IMG/VR virus record: IMGVR_UViG_3300025308_000011
Span: 1 to 37,420 of that record
DNA length: 37,420 nt
Strand: one strand, 5' to 3'
From: a virus
The first letter of the stretch is position 1. Each line of letters begins with the position of its first letter. Shown piece by piece: positions 1 through 6,596 of this stretch. The translations under genes were made by a program, and so were the position numbers. Below the pieces are notes generated by a model. That model searched no databases. It worked only from the letters and a program-made list of their open reading frames with translations, and was not told the DNA's origin.

Positions 1-351
1 AGCGGCGAGCTTGCCGGTGACGTGGTTGTAAGCGATGCGCGCGCCGTCCGGGTAATCGGTGATGTGTTCGTCGCCGCTGCTGCTCGGTGCCGGGTGCGTA
101 TTTGAAAATAGCCCTGTGAGCACGACGCCGGCGGCAAGCTCGCCGCTGGGCGACAGCACCAGTACCTGTTCGCCGACTGTCGGCGGATTCCAGGTGCGCG
201 TGGTGCCGGCGCGAGGTGTGAGCCACGGCAGCCAGTTGGTGAGATTGTTCCCGGTACGCACGCGGCAGCACTTGCCGCTCAGGTCGATTTCTTCAATCTT
301 GCCGATGCGGATCAGGTTTTCGATCATGCGGGAGAGGGTGGCGAAGTTCAT
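1..351 (-). CDS. V: Baseplate spike gpV, N-terminal part (gene split by the contig ends)
   Basis: This is the N-terminal 113 or so codons of the P2 gpV central spike, the trimeric needle that pierces the outer membrane when the tail contracts. The start MNFATLSRMIENLIRIGK and the following WLPWLTPRAG and VGEQVLVLSPSGEL match the OB-fold region of P2 gpV. Reading continues in frame at 37103-37420, giving a 176-residue protein (P2 gpV is 211). The ATG at 351-349 has no Shine-Dalgarno and lies about 2 nt after the predicted late transcription start, so a leaderless start or use of Met9 are both possible. Codons at 1-12 (K-L-A-A) disagree with the copy at the other contig end and look like an end artefact. 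Confidence 0.9.
   Translation of the reverse strand, partial: MNFATLSRMIENLIRIGKIEEIDLSGKCCRVRTGNNLTNWLPWLTPRAGTTRTWNPPTVGEQVLVLSPSGELAAGVVLTGLFSNTHPAPSSSGDEHITDYPDGARIAYNHVTGKLAA
13..138. repeat. Terminal direct repeat, left copy (circular-assembly overlap)
   Basis: These 126 bp are identical to 37295-37420. They lie inside gene V, and joining the two copies restores a continuous V reading frame. This fits assembly of a circular or circularly permuted molecule, not a biological long terminal repeat. Bases 1-12 outside the repeat do not match 37283-37294. Bases 1-16 are the exact reverse complement of 132-147, suggesting a fold-back artefact at the contig end. Confidence 0.9.
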
Positions 352-360
352 GCGGGGAAT

Positions 361-418
361 ATGCCTTGCGCCGATTCGTATTGCTTTCGGCGGACGTTGT
401 GTTCGCCGTTTCCACAAC
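361..418 (-). promoter_or_regulatory. Predicted Ogr-dependent late promoter of the V-to-fibre operon
   Basis: The perfect dyad GTTGTG-N11-CACAAC at 396-418 is followed on the minus strand, after exactly 22 nt, by CGGCGCAAGGCAT (373-361) and a -10-like CATATT (363-358). The same dyad, spacing and 13-mer precede FI at 33140-33197. P2 late promoters carry a dyad centred near -55 (TTGT-N12-ACAA) bound by Ogr. Here the dyad centre lies 46.5 bp from the -10 centre, consistent with that geometry although the TTGT/ACAA gap is 13 rather than 12. The predicted start falls almost on the V ATG. Confidence 0.75.
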
Positions 419-871
419 TCAGCGGGCCAGATGCGCGATCACCAGATCCTCGACCAGCGAGACATCGGTGCGGGTGATGCCGAGCAGCTCGCGGGCGGGG
501 TAATCAGCTTCGAGATTTCGGCGGCGGTTGACCTTGTCGCGCAGGCCGAACTGGTGCACCTGGGCGATGCGCTGCACTTGCCCGGCGAAGCTGATGACGG
601 CGGCATTCGGGCTGGCTTCGGTCTTGAGATACTTGGCCGTGCGCAGCTTGGCGAACATGGTGCGGCGGATGCTGCCTTTTTTGTTGCGCAGTTTCTGCGG
701 CTTGCGCGGCGCGAAGGCGCTGCCGTCCGGGTTGAGCTGTGCGGCGATGCGTTTGGACTGACTGGCGCGCATCGCGGTGGCAATCTGTCGGGCGAGCTGA
801 CGACGAGCGGCAGGTTGCAGACTGATCAGCAGGGCGGAACAGTAAGCATCCAAAGGGGCGAGGTCGCTCAT
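419..871 (-). CDS. S: Tail completion protein gpS
   Basis: A 150-residue protein of the P2 gpS / Mu gpG virion morphogenesis family, which finishes the tail so that it can join the head. Its length equals that of P2 gpS. The basic stretch FAPRKPQKLRNKKGSI and the C-terminal YPARELLGI are typical of the family. Its ATG overlaps the stop of gpR by 4 nt (ATGA), so the two are probably translationally coupled. The stop lies inside the late-promoter dyad that drives V. Confidence 0.9.
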   Translation of the reverse strand: MSDLAPLDAYCSALLISLQPAARRQLARQIATAMRASQSKRIAAQLNPDGSAFAPRKPQKLRNKKGSIRRTMFAKLRTAKYLKTEASPNAAVISFAGQVQRIAQVHQFGLRDKVNRRRNLEADYPARELLGITRTDVSLVEDLVIAHLAR

Positions 872-1335
872 AGCAGGTTGAGCGGTACGCCTTTGACGAA
901 TATCTCCCAGCCGACCGGCCCGCCCAGATCGGGCAGCGGCGGTTCGTCAGGATGGGTGGCGGTGTAGCTGCCGTTCTCATTCTTGACCACGATCACGCGC
1001 TCGGTCAGGTCGAGCATGATGGAGAGGTCGGCCTTGTCGTGGTCGATGATCTCGGCCTCGAAGCGGATGGCGTTTTCCTGCTTTTCAGGGTTCTGCAAAA
1101 TCTCCGGCTGGTTGACCGCGATCCATGCCAGCAGCGGAATGTTCAGCGTGTCGGCGTGGTCGGCGAAGTCGGTGATGATCAGGTTGAGGGTGTAGCGATA
1201 CTCGAACGACAGGCCGCCGCCGATGCGGCTGACGATGTTGCCCTTCTCGACGAAGACGTGCAGGTTCTCCGGGTGCTTTTTCAGACACGGCACGCAGGCT
1301 TCGAGGTGGGCGCGCAGGTCGGCGGGTTTTTTCAT
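868..1335 (-). CDS. R: Tail completion protein gpR
   Basis: A 155-residue homologue of P2 gpR, exactly the P2 length, needed with gpS for tail completion and head joining. I chose the start MKKPADLRAHL at 1335 because it gives the family N-terminus and an ATGA overlap with the end of Rz. The open frame upstream of it is only a shadow inside Rz. The residues RIGGGLSFEYRYTLNLII and LDLTERVIV match the conserved core. The gene ends in an ATGA overlap with gpS. Confidence 0.9.
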   Translation of the reverse strand: MKKPADLRAHLEACVPCLKKHPENLHVFVEKGNIVSRIGGGLSFEYRYTLNLIITDFADHADTLNIPLLAWIAVNQPEILQNPEKQENAIRFEAEIIDHDKADLSIMLDLTERVIVVKNENGSYTATHPDEPPLPDLGGPVGWEIFVKGVPLNLL

Positions 1336-1862
1336 GGCGCGGCGCGGTCTTTGATGATCACGGCTTGTGCGGCGGCGAGCTGCCGGGCGACGTCGTCGCA
1401 CTCGCTGGCGTATCCGACAAGAAATTCAGCAGCCGCTGGAGAAAGTTCACATCGCGCTTGACCATCACGTCCGGTGGCGCAGGCGAGAGCTGCGGCGGTG
1501 CTATTTCCACCGGATGCGAAGGTGCGGGCAACGGGGATGCGCAGCCGGATATCGCCAAGGCGCAGGCCAGTGATAACGCGTTCTTTTTCAGCTTTTGCAT
1601 GTTTCAATTCCTCCTGATAGTTCTTCGATACGGCGGCGAGCTGCTCGGCATGCCAATGCTCCTGCGCCCGGTATTTTTCTTCGAGCGTTTGGATCTTGGC
1701 GTTTGCTTCGGTCAGTTCCTTGTTTTCGCGGGCTTGCCACCGGGCTTTTTCGGTGTTCTCGCCCAGACCGAACTGCTGCTGGCCGTAGCTGTAGATCGCG
1801 CCGACGATGGCCGCGATCACCAGCAGCGCGAGCAGCCCTTTCACCCACGTCGGGATGGTCAT
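1332..1862 (-). CDS. lysB: Rz-like inner-membrane spanin
   Basis: A 176-residue protein with one N-terminal membrane anchor (residues 7-25, KGLLALLVIAAIVGAIYSY) followed by a long charged, probably coiled-coil periplasmic segment (about 35-105). This is the layout of Rz/LysB spanins, which fuse inner and outer membranes in the last step of lysis together with Rz1. The start at 1862 overlaps the endolysin stop (ATGA). A longer frame upstream belongs to the endolysin shadow. Rz1 is nested in a second frame. The tail end overlaps gpR by ATGA. Confidence 0.88.
   Translation of the reverse strand: MTIPTWVKGLLALLVIAAIVGAIYSYGQQQFGLGENTEKARWQARENKELTEANAKIQTLEEKYRAQEHWHAEQLAAVSKNYQEELKHAKAEKERVITGLRLGDIRLRIPVARTFASGGNSTAAALACATGRDGQARCELSPAAAEFLVGYASECDDVARQLAAAQAVIIKDRAAP
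1358..1600 (-). CDS. lysC: Rz1-like outer-membrane lipoprotein spanin, nested in Rz
   Basis: An 80-residue frame lies entirely inside Rz in another reading frame. It begins MQKLKKNALSLACALAISGC, a lipoprotein signal peptide with lipobox I-S-G-C, and continues proline-rich (PLPAPSHPVEIAPP). Nested Rz1 genes of this form are standard in lambdoid and P2 phages (P2 lysC in lysB). The mature lipoprotein of about 60 residues would sit in the inner leaflet of the outer membrane and pair with Rz. Confidence 0.9.
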   Translation of the reverse strand: MQKLKKNALSLACALAISGCASPLPAPSHPVEIAPPQLSPAPPDVMVKRDVNFLQRLLNFLSDTPASATTSPGSSPPHKP

Positions 1863-2641
1863 GCGACCTCTCCCGAAGCTGCGTGGCGGGTGAAGGCGGC
1901 GGCCAGCTTCGCGTCGTAGCTGTTTTCCTTGTAGGCCGGGCCGTTGTAGATTCTGGCGAAGTCTGCCCACTTGCGCGATTTCAGCGCCTTGTGCAGCGCA
2001 GGGTCGGCCTTGATGAAGCGCACGAAGGCGTCCAGTTGATCGGCTTCGCTGCGCTGCATACAGGCCATGAAGTCTTCCGCGCTGGCGTAGCCGAGCGTCT
2101 GCCAGTGAAAGCCCATGATCTGAAACATGCCCCAGCTCGCCGCCTCGATCGCGCAAGTCTGGTCGATGCCGCAGGCGCTGCGGAAGCGGGCGTGCTCGGC
2201 GCTGCCGCCGGCATAGCCTCCGCGCGCCTGGTTGACCAGGTTGGGGTATTGCGCCGCGAGGCCGTCTGCGTCGTAGTCGTCGCCCTTGAGCTGTTTGTAC
2301 ATGATGTGACGCTCAAACAGGATCTTCGGGCGGCCATCGACCAGGAAGCCATCACCGGCGCTCTCGACCTCGGTGACGGCGAGGATGACAGCCACTTCGA
2401 CATCGAGCGCGGCGGCAGCGGCCTCAATGGCCGCATGAGTGAGGTGACGGCTGCTGAATGCACCTCCGCTCTTCATCACGGCCACGGTCTGGCTTCCGGC
2501 GATGCCGTCGGCAACCAGCCCGTGCTGCTGCTGGAATTTGCGCACGGCCGCTTCGGTGCTGTCGCCGTACCAGCCATCCACCTCGATGCCGAGCCGTTGT
2601 TGCAAGTCGCGCACTGCTGCGCCGGTTTCACCTTTTCGCAT
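1859..2641 (-). CDS. Endolysin: peptidoglycan-binding domain plus N-acetylmuramidase
   Basis: A 260-residue lysin. Residues 2-57 form a PG_binding_1 repeat (AVRDLQQRLGIEVDGWYG, AVRKFQQQHGLVADG). Residues 65-260 match the N-acetylmuramidase family (DUF3380), with the catalytic glutamate in AVTEVESAGDGF (Glu91) and downstream RPKILFERHIMY and ASWGMFQIMG. It cleaves peptidoglycan at the end of infection. There is no signal peptide, so release should need the holin next to it. It sits at the P2 K position but is a different lysin family from P2 gpK. It overlaps Rz by ATGA. Confidence 0.9.
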   Translation of the reverse strand: MRKGETGAAVRDLQQRLGIEVDGWYGDSTEAAVRKFQQQHGLVADGIAGSQTVAVMKSGGAFSSRHLTHAAIEAAAAALDVEVAVILAVTEVESAGDGFLVDGRPKILFERHIMYKQLKGDDYDADGLAAQYPNLVNQARGGYAGGSAEHARFRSACGIDQTCAIEAASWGMFQIMGFHWQTLGYASAEDFMACMQRSEADQLDAFVRFIKADPALHKALKSRKWADFARIYNGPAYKENSYDAKLAAAFTRHAASGEVA

Positions 2642-2656
2642 GCCAGTTCTCCCTTT

Positions 2657-2980
2657 TTATTTATCAGTCTCGTCGCCGATCAGACGACGTTGCGCCCAGC
2701 GTTCAAACTGCCAGATCGCGCGGCTGCCCATGTGGCCGCTGATCGCGATCAATGCAGCGGACACGAGCGGCTGGATGCTGGCCGCCTCGCATAGCCAGAA
2801 AGTCAGCATGCCGACAAAAGCCGAGGTGGCTATCTCACCAATAAGCTCAGCGATATTGAACGGCCGCGCGTGTCCTGCCTTGTTTTTGTTGTAAAAACTG
2901 ACGACGCCACCCCACGACGAGATAACAAGTACCCACGCGTAGGTCAGCATCGAATAGGTGGTAGGGTCTTTTTCAGGCAT
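2657..2980 (-). CDS. Holin (LydA-like, three membrane segments)
   Basis: A 107-residue protein with three hydrophobic segments (about residues 11-28, 44-69 and 71-92) and a basic C-terminus (RWAQRRLIGDETDK). This pattern, with GGVVSFYNK and ISGHMGSRA, fits the LydA-type holin family found in P2-like phages of Betaproteobacteria. The start at 2980 has a good AAGGAT site 7 nt upstream; the in-frame ATG at 3016 does not. It lies directly before the endolysin. Confidence 0.82.
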   Translation of the reverse strand: MPEKDPTTYSMLTYAWVLVISSWGGVVSFYNKNKAGHARPFNIAELIGEIATSAFVGMLTFWLCEAASIQPLVSAALIAISGHMGSRAIWQFERWAQRRLIGDETDK

Positions 2981-2991
2981 CACGTTTATCC

Positions 2992-3069
2992 TTATTTTAT
3001 GTTGCGCAGCACCCATGCTGCGGTTAAAAAGGGCGTTGAAAAGATCAGTACAGCAAACAGATCAACCAC
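2992..3069 (-). CDS. 25-residue hydrophobic peptide upstream of the holin
   Basis: A GTG frame encoding VVDLFAVLIFSTPFLTAAWV followed by LRNIK. It has a strong GGAGG site 7 nt before the start. Its stop (TAA) is part of the AAGGAT ribosome site of the holin, so the two are probably coupled. It is one short membrane segment with a basic end. Its place between X and the holin suggests a small second lysis protein (holin or antiholin type). That role is inferred from position and topology only. Confidence 0.65.
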   Translation of the reverse strand: MVDLFAVLIFSTPFLTAAWVLRNIK

Positions 3070-3087
3070 GGATCGCCTCCATCTCAT

Positions 3088-3294
3088 TCAGTCCCAGAGT
3101 TGAATGAGCGTGTTGTTGTTTTTGGCGGGCACCTGGTCGGGCAGCTCCACCTGCGTGCCCATCGGCAGCACTGCGCCGAGTGCGGCAAGGCCGGGGTTCT
3201 GCTCCAGCACCTGTTCGGTGACCGTTGCCGTGCTGCCGAGGTAGCGCTGGCAGAGCGCGTCTACCGTGTCGCCCTGGTGCGCGGTAACGAACAT
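3088..3294 (-). CDS. X: Tail protein gpX (LysM-like)
   Basis: A 68-residue protein of the P2 gpX family (P2 gpX is 67), a small tail protein with a LysM-type fold (GDTVDALCQRYLGS, VLEQNPGLAALGAVLPMG). The ATG overlaps the stop of gpL by one base (TGATG). The order L-X-lysis genes is the same as in P2. Confidence 0.92.
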   Translation of the reverse strand: MFVTAHQGDTVDALCQRYLGSTATVTEQVLEQNPGLAALGAVLPMGTQVELPDQVPAKNNNTLIQLWD

Positions 3295-3764
3295 CAGATC
3301 AGCTCCACCGTGTTGCGTCCGATGCCGAGGATCCCGCTGATGGCCCAGCGCGCATCGCGGCGCAGGTCGTCGATGGGGTTCTCCAGTTGGTCGGCTTTTT
3401 TGTTGCCGGCGGCAGTGGTGTCGAAGTCGCGGTAACGCTCGGTCAGCGAGGCCTTGGCAAAACAGCCGACGGCGCGCAGGTAGCGGTTTACGTTAATTGA
3501 AACATCGTCGATGGTCTCGGCGGGAACTGCGGCCAGCGTGGCATGGCCTTCGGCGATTCTGGCGATGCGCCAGTCGGTGAGTTCGGTATTGACGCTGGCG
3601 ATTGCTTCGGTCAGCGCCTCGTACAGGCGCTCAGGTGTGATGGTGGTGTCGATGCGTTGTGCGGCGCGCACTTTGACCGGATCCACGTCAGGCCAGAATG
3701 CGCCGCTGACAATGGCCGCTTCGGCGGGTGTGGCTGCGGGGGAGTTGACGACGAAGCTGTTCAT
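3294..3764 (-). CDS. L: Head completion protein gpL
   Basis: A 156-residue member of the P2 gpL family (P2: 169), which closes the head after DNA packaging and readies it for tail attachment. Diagnostic stretches are FWPDVDPVKVRAAQRID, TPERLYEALTEA and the C-terminal RWAISGILGIGRNTVELI. The start at 3764 has GAAGG upstream. Confidence 0.92.
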   Translation of the reverse strand: MNSFVVNSPAATPAEAAIVSGAFWPDVDPVKVRAAQRIDTTITPERLYEALTEAIASVNTELTDWRIARIAEGHATLAAVPAETIDDVSINVNRYLRAVGCFAKASLTERYRDFDTTAAGNKKADQLENPIDDLRRDARWAISGILGIGRNTVELI

Positions 3765-3794
3765 GCGGATGGCCTTCAGTTAGATGGCGGTGGG

Positions 3795-3836
3795 AAGGGT
3801 GAGGCAGTGTGGAGACCAGTCCATTGACTCACCCTT
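3795..3836. repeat. Intercistronic inverted repeat between M and L
   Basis: Perfect 9-bp arms AAGGGTGAG (3795-3803) and CTCACCCTT (3828-3836) lie around a 24-base loop within the 100-base gap between gpM and gpL. No T-tract follows, so this is more likely an mRNA-stability or mild attenuation structure than a full terminator. Confidence 0.5.
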
Positions 3837-3864
3837 CGCCGCCAGGTGCGGGGTCCGCTCTGTG

Positions 3865-4551
3865 TCAGCCGGCGCTCGGTGCGTCGGCCAAGTTCTTCAG
3901 CTCACGTTCGAGCTTTTCGATGTCCTTCTTGACACCGACTTTGTCGTGCAGGCCGAAGGCGCGCCTGAGGTGTTCGAGTGCGCCAGCTTGATCAGTCGTT
4001 GCGAGCGCCAGGCCGATGGCCTTGTGCAGCTTGGCGCGCACCTCGTCCGGCATGTCTTCTGCGCTGGTGAGTTCGTCCACTTCTTGCAGCACCAGGCTGA
4101 GCGCGGCCAGATCGTCGACGGTCTGCTCGGTGCTCGCCATGTCGCGCAGGGCGATATCGGCGAATTCTTCGGCCAACAGGCACGCGGTGCCGCGCTTGTA
4201 CTGGTCAGGCATCGCGAGCTTGTGCTCGATGGCATAGCGGGCAATTACCAGCGCGCCTGTCAAGTCGCCAGCGTCGATGCGCCAGACCATTACGGCCATC
4301 AGCACGTCGTCCTGCACGCCCTGGTTGCCGATGAGCACACCTTCAATCCACGGCTCGTACTCTGGCAGGATTTCGCGCTTGACCTCGGCCTTGCGCTCCA
4401 TCGATTGCACCTCTTTCAAGCGGCGCTTGTCTGTCGCGAGCTTGTGCAGCATCAGCTCGTAGCCGTTGGCATCGCGCGGCGAGTCAGACTCGGCAGCCTG
4501 CGAACTGGCTGCCGAGGTGCGCTCGAAGTGTTTACGTGCGGGGGATGCCAC
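3865..4551 (-). CDS. M: Terminase small subunit gpM
   Basis: A 228-residue homologue of P2 gpM (247), the DNA-recognition subunit and endonuclease component of the cos-cutting terminase. The conserved centre includes EYEPWIEGVLIGNQG, QDDVLMAVMVWRIDAGD and ALVIARYAI. It starts with GTG three bases after the gpN stop, giving near-continuous translation. The C-terminal region (AGALEHLRRAFGLHDKVG) is helical and charged. Confidence 0.92.
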   Translation of the reverse strand: MASPARKHFERTSAASSQAAESDSPRDANGYELMLHKLATDKRRLKEVQSMERKAEVKREILPEYEPWIEGVLIGNQGVQDDVLMAVMVWRIDAGDLTGALVIARYAIEHKLAMPDQYKRGTACLLAEEFADIALRDMASTEQTVDDLAALSLVLQEVDELTSAEDMPDEVRAKLHKAIGLALATTDQAGALEHLRRAFGLHDKVGVKKDIEKLERELKNLADAPSAG

Positions 4552-4553
4552 GA

Positions 4554-5561
4554 TTAAACCTGAACGATGTTTTCAACGACGCAACCGGCGCGGAAGTCTT
4601 CGACCACATAGGCTTCGTTGCTGGATTCGTAGTTCTCGATCTGGTCGCGCTTGGCGTTGTCCAGAATCGTGCGGCGGCGCGAGCCTTCCTGCCAGTAGAT
4701 CGACAGGTTCTTCAGCGGCGTGATCATCAGCGTGTCTTCCGGGATGAACGGCACTTGAATGCCGGGCAGTCCGCCGATGCGCTTCTGGCTGACCAGCATG
4801 TCCATCACCAGCATGTCTTCCGGACGCTGGCTCTGGTTGATGATTGGGAAATACTTGTCGGCCATCAGCGCGGTGCCGCAGATCACGACCAGGCTCGGGT
4901 CTTGGCGGAATGTCGCGTCGACCAGATTATTGCGTGCGTCGAACACCAGCGCATCCAGATTGATGTAGTCGCCGGTCGCGCCAACATTCACTACGCCGGA
5001 AGCCGCCACCACTTCATCCATTACGCGGGCGGCAGCTTGTTCGCGGTAGTGCTGGATCCAGCCCTTGTTCACGTCCTGCAGCAGCGGGTTGGCGACGCGG
5101 TCGGTTGTCGCGGCGACCGATGTGCCGTTGAAGCCGATCATGATGCGATCCAGCGCCTGGCGCTTCAGGATCACATCGCGAATCTTGGTCTGGAATTCAG
5201 GGAATTTGGCCCAGGCATCCAGCACGGCATATTTTAGCGCGGTGTCGAATTCGGTCTTCTCGCAGCGGTACTTGTTGGAGTCCAGCGCGTGGATTTCGCG
5301 CGGCACGCGGTCTGCGTTGGCGGTATTGGTGCGGCCGGCGATGGTGCTTGCGGCATCCATGCCGAGCTTCTCGCCTTCCTGTTCCATCCTGCCGATCACA
5401 TTGATGGCTTGCAGGAAGTCGCTGGAGAGCTGGATGCGCTCTTCCAGTTTTTGCTGGATGGTCGGCGCGATGACGAATTTCTCCATCACCGATAGAACGC
5501 CGTTCAGCAGTGCCAGCTGTGCGGTGTATTCATTGAATTTGATTCGGGTATCGTTGCGCAT
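4554..5561 (-). CDS. N: Major capsid protein gpN
   Basis: A 335-residue major capsid protein of the P2 gpN family (P2: 357), HK97-like fold. Recognisable segments are MRNDTRIKFNEYTAQLA at the N-terminus, KYRCEKTEFDTALKYAVLDAW in the centre, and the C-terminal YESSNEAYVVEDF. ACGGAG precedes the ATG. In P2 the first residues of gpN are removed by gpO; a similar cut after the N-terminal helix is likely here but cannot be placed from sequence alone. Confidence 0.95.
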   Translation of the reverse strand: MRNDTRIKFNEYTAQLALLNGVLSVMEKFVIAPTIQQKLEERIQLSSDFLQAINVIGRMEQEGEKLGMDAASTIAGRTNTANADRVPREIHALDSNKYRCEKTEFDTALKYAVLDAWAKFPEFQTKIRDVILKRQALDRIMIGFNGTSVAATTDRVANPLLQDVNKGWIQHYREQAAARVMDEVVAASGVVNVGATGDYINLDALVFDARNNLVDATFRQDPSLVVICGTALMADKYFPIINQSQRPEDMLVMDMLVSQKRIGGLPGIQVPFIPEDTLMITPLKNLSIYWQEGSRRRTILDNAKRDQIENYESSNEAYVVEDFRAGCVVENIVQV

Positions 5562-5602
5562 GTTTTTCTCCGTGTTGTTCTAAAGGGGTGGGGTTGAGTT
5601 GC

Positions 5603-6448
5603 TTAGCAGTCTGTGGTTGGGACGCCGGTTCCACCAGTCGCGGAAGGCCGCCTTTCGGTGCCGTTTGGCGTGGCTTCAACAGTAGTCTTGAAGGCGGCAA
5701 AATCGGTGCGGTCTTTCTCTGCAGCCGTTGTCAGAGATTGGATTTTTTCACCCGATGCCTTGAGCGCTGCATCCATTGTGTTGAAGCGATCCAGCAGGTC
5801 TTTCTGGCTGGTGGCGACGGCTTCGACCGCTTGGCCGACATCGGTGAAGCGGGCTTCGTTGTCTTTTTCCCCCTTGCCGAGCAGGCTCTTCACCTTTGCG
5901 AATAGTGTTTCGCCCAGCGATGGGGTAGTGGCTTCCGGTTCGAATTCGATCACCACTTCCTGCGCGGCGGTGAAGAGGTTGTCCGGGTTTTGTTTGCGTG
6001 CTGCGAGCGGGCTGTTTGCGCCGGCTGTGGCAGAAAAGGCCAGCATGTCAGTGCCGAGGCTGGCAGGGGAGTCGGTTACTCCCAATCCGACCAGGTAGGC
6101 TTCGCCAGAGTCGGCGAACTTGGGGCTGAATTCGCACGAGGTGTAAATCTTTTGCTTGGCCTTGTTGATGGCAACCAGCGCGGGCAGCGGTTCGATTTGT
6201 GCGAACAGCGCGAGCTTCTTTACACCGTCGATATCGACTTCTTCCGCTTTCAACGCGGTCACATCGCCCATTGCGTCAAAAACATTCCCTGGCACGATGC
6301 CGCGAATGTGTTCAAGCCACACCCGGGCGCCATAGGTTGCGCGGTTGAAGTTCTTGGCGGCCTGCTCGATCCAGCTGCGCTCAATCTTGCGGCCATCGGT
6401 TGTTGCGCCTTCAAGGGCAACGCGGAAGAATTTGCTTACTGGTGGCAT
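5603..6448 (-). CDS. O: Capsid scaffold and maturation protease gpO
   Basis: A 281-residue gpO homologue (P2: 284). The N-terminal half is a serine protease. The residues in the positions of the P2 triad Asp19/His48/Ser107 are Asp18 (TTDGRKIE), His47 (VWLEHIRG) and Ser104 (KIYTSCEF). The C-terminal half (about 205-265) is a charged helical scaffold domain. The start at 6448 follows GAGGA and gives the family N-terminus MPPVSKFFRVALEGATTDG; the longer upstream frame runs through the promoter and is rejected. Confidence 0.93.
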   Translation of the reverse strand: MPPVSKFFRVALEGATTDGRKIERSWIEQAAKNFNRATYGARVWLEHIRGIVPGNVFDAMGDVTALKAEEVDIDGVKKLALFAQIEPLPALVAINKAKQKIYTSCEFSPKFADSGEAYLVGLGVTDSPASLGTDMLAFSATAGANSPLAARKQNPDNLFTAAQEVVIEFEPEATTPSLGETLFAKVKSLLGKGEKDNEARFTDVGQAVEAVATSQKDLLDRFNTMDAALKASGEKIQSLTTAAEKDRTDFAAFKTTVEATPNGTERRPSATGGTGVPTTDC

Positions 6449-6487
6449 GTCGTTTTCCTCGGTCGTTAATGGGTGAAATTTGGTGCG

Positions 6488-6596
6488 CCCATAGTCCGAG
6501 GGATGCGCCACTCGGCGCAACCGCGCCATGTTGTGTTCGCCGATTCCACAACTCGCCGGAATGAGTGCAATGCGGGCGCGCTGATAGCCTCCGCGC
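6488..6596. promoter_or_regulatory. Divergent late promoter region between O and P sharing one dyad
   Basis: One perfect dyad GTTGTG-N11-CACAAC (6530-6552) stands between the divergent O and P genes. On the minus strand a -10-like GACTAT (6496-6491) is correctly spaced and leads to a roughly 40-nt leader for O. On the plus strand the ATG of P lies 44 nt after the dyad, the same distance as between dyad and ATG at V. A symmetric activator site could serve both directions. No separate second dyad is visible here. Confidence 0.7.

Noticed and set aside
13-138. Biological long terminal repeat or retron-like end
   Set aside because: The repeat lies within one gene that becomes continuous when the two copies are merged, and 126 bases is a typical assembly overlap.
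59-967. Long open frame of 302 codons on the plus strand over V and S
   Set aside because: It lies antisense to clearly recognisable P2 V, S and the end of R, and its translation shows no known domain; GC-rich DNA gives long antisense frames.
1595-2794. 399-codon plus-strand frame across the lysis genes
   Set aside because: It is antisense to Rz and the endolysin, whose domains, lipobox and overlaps are clear.
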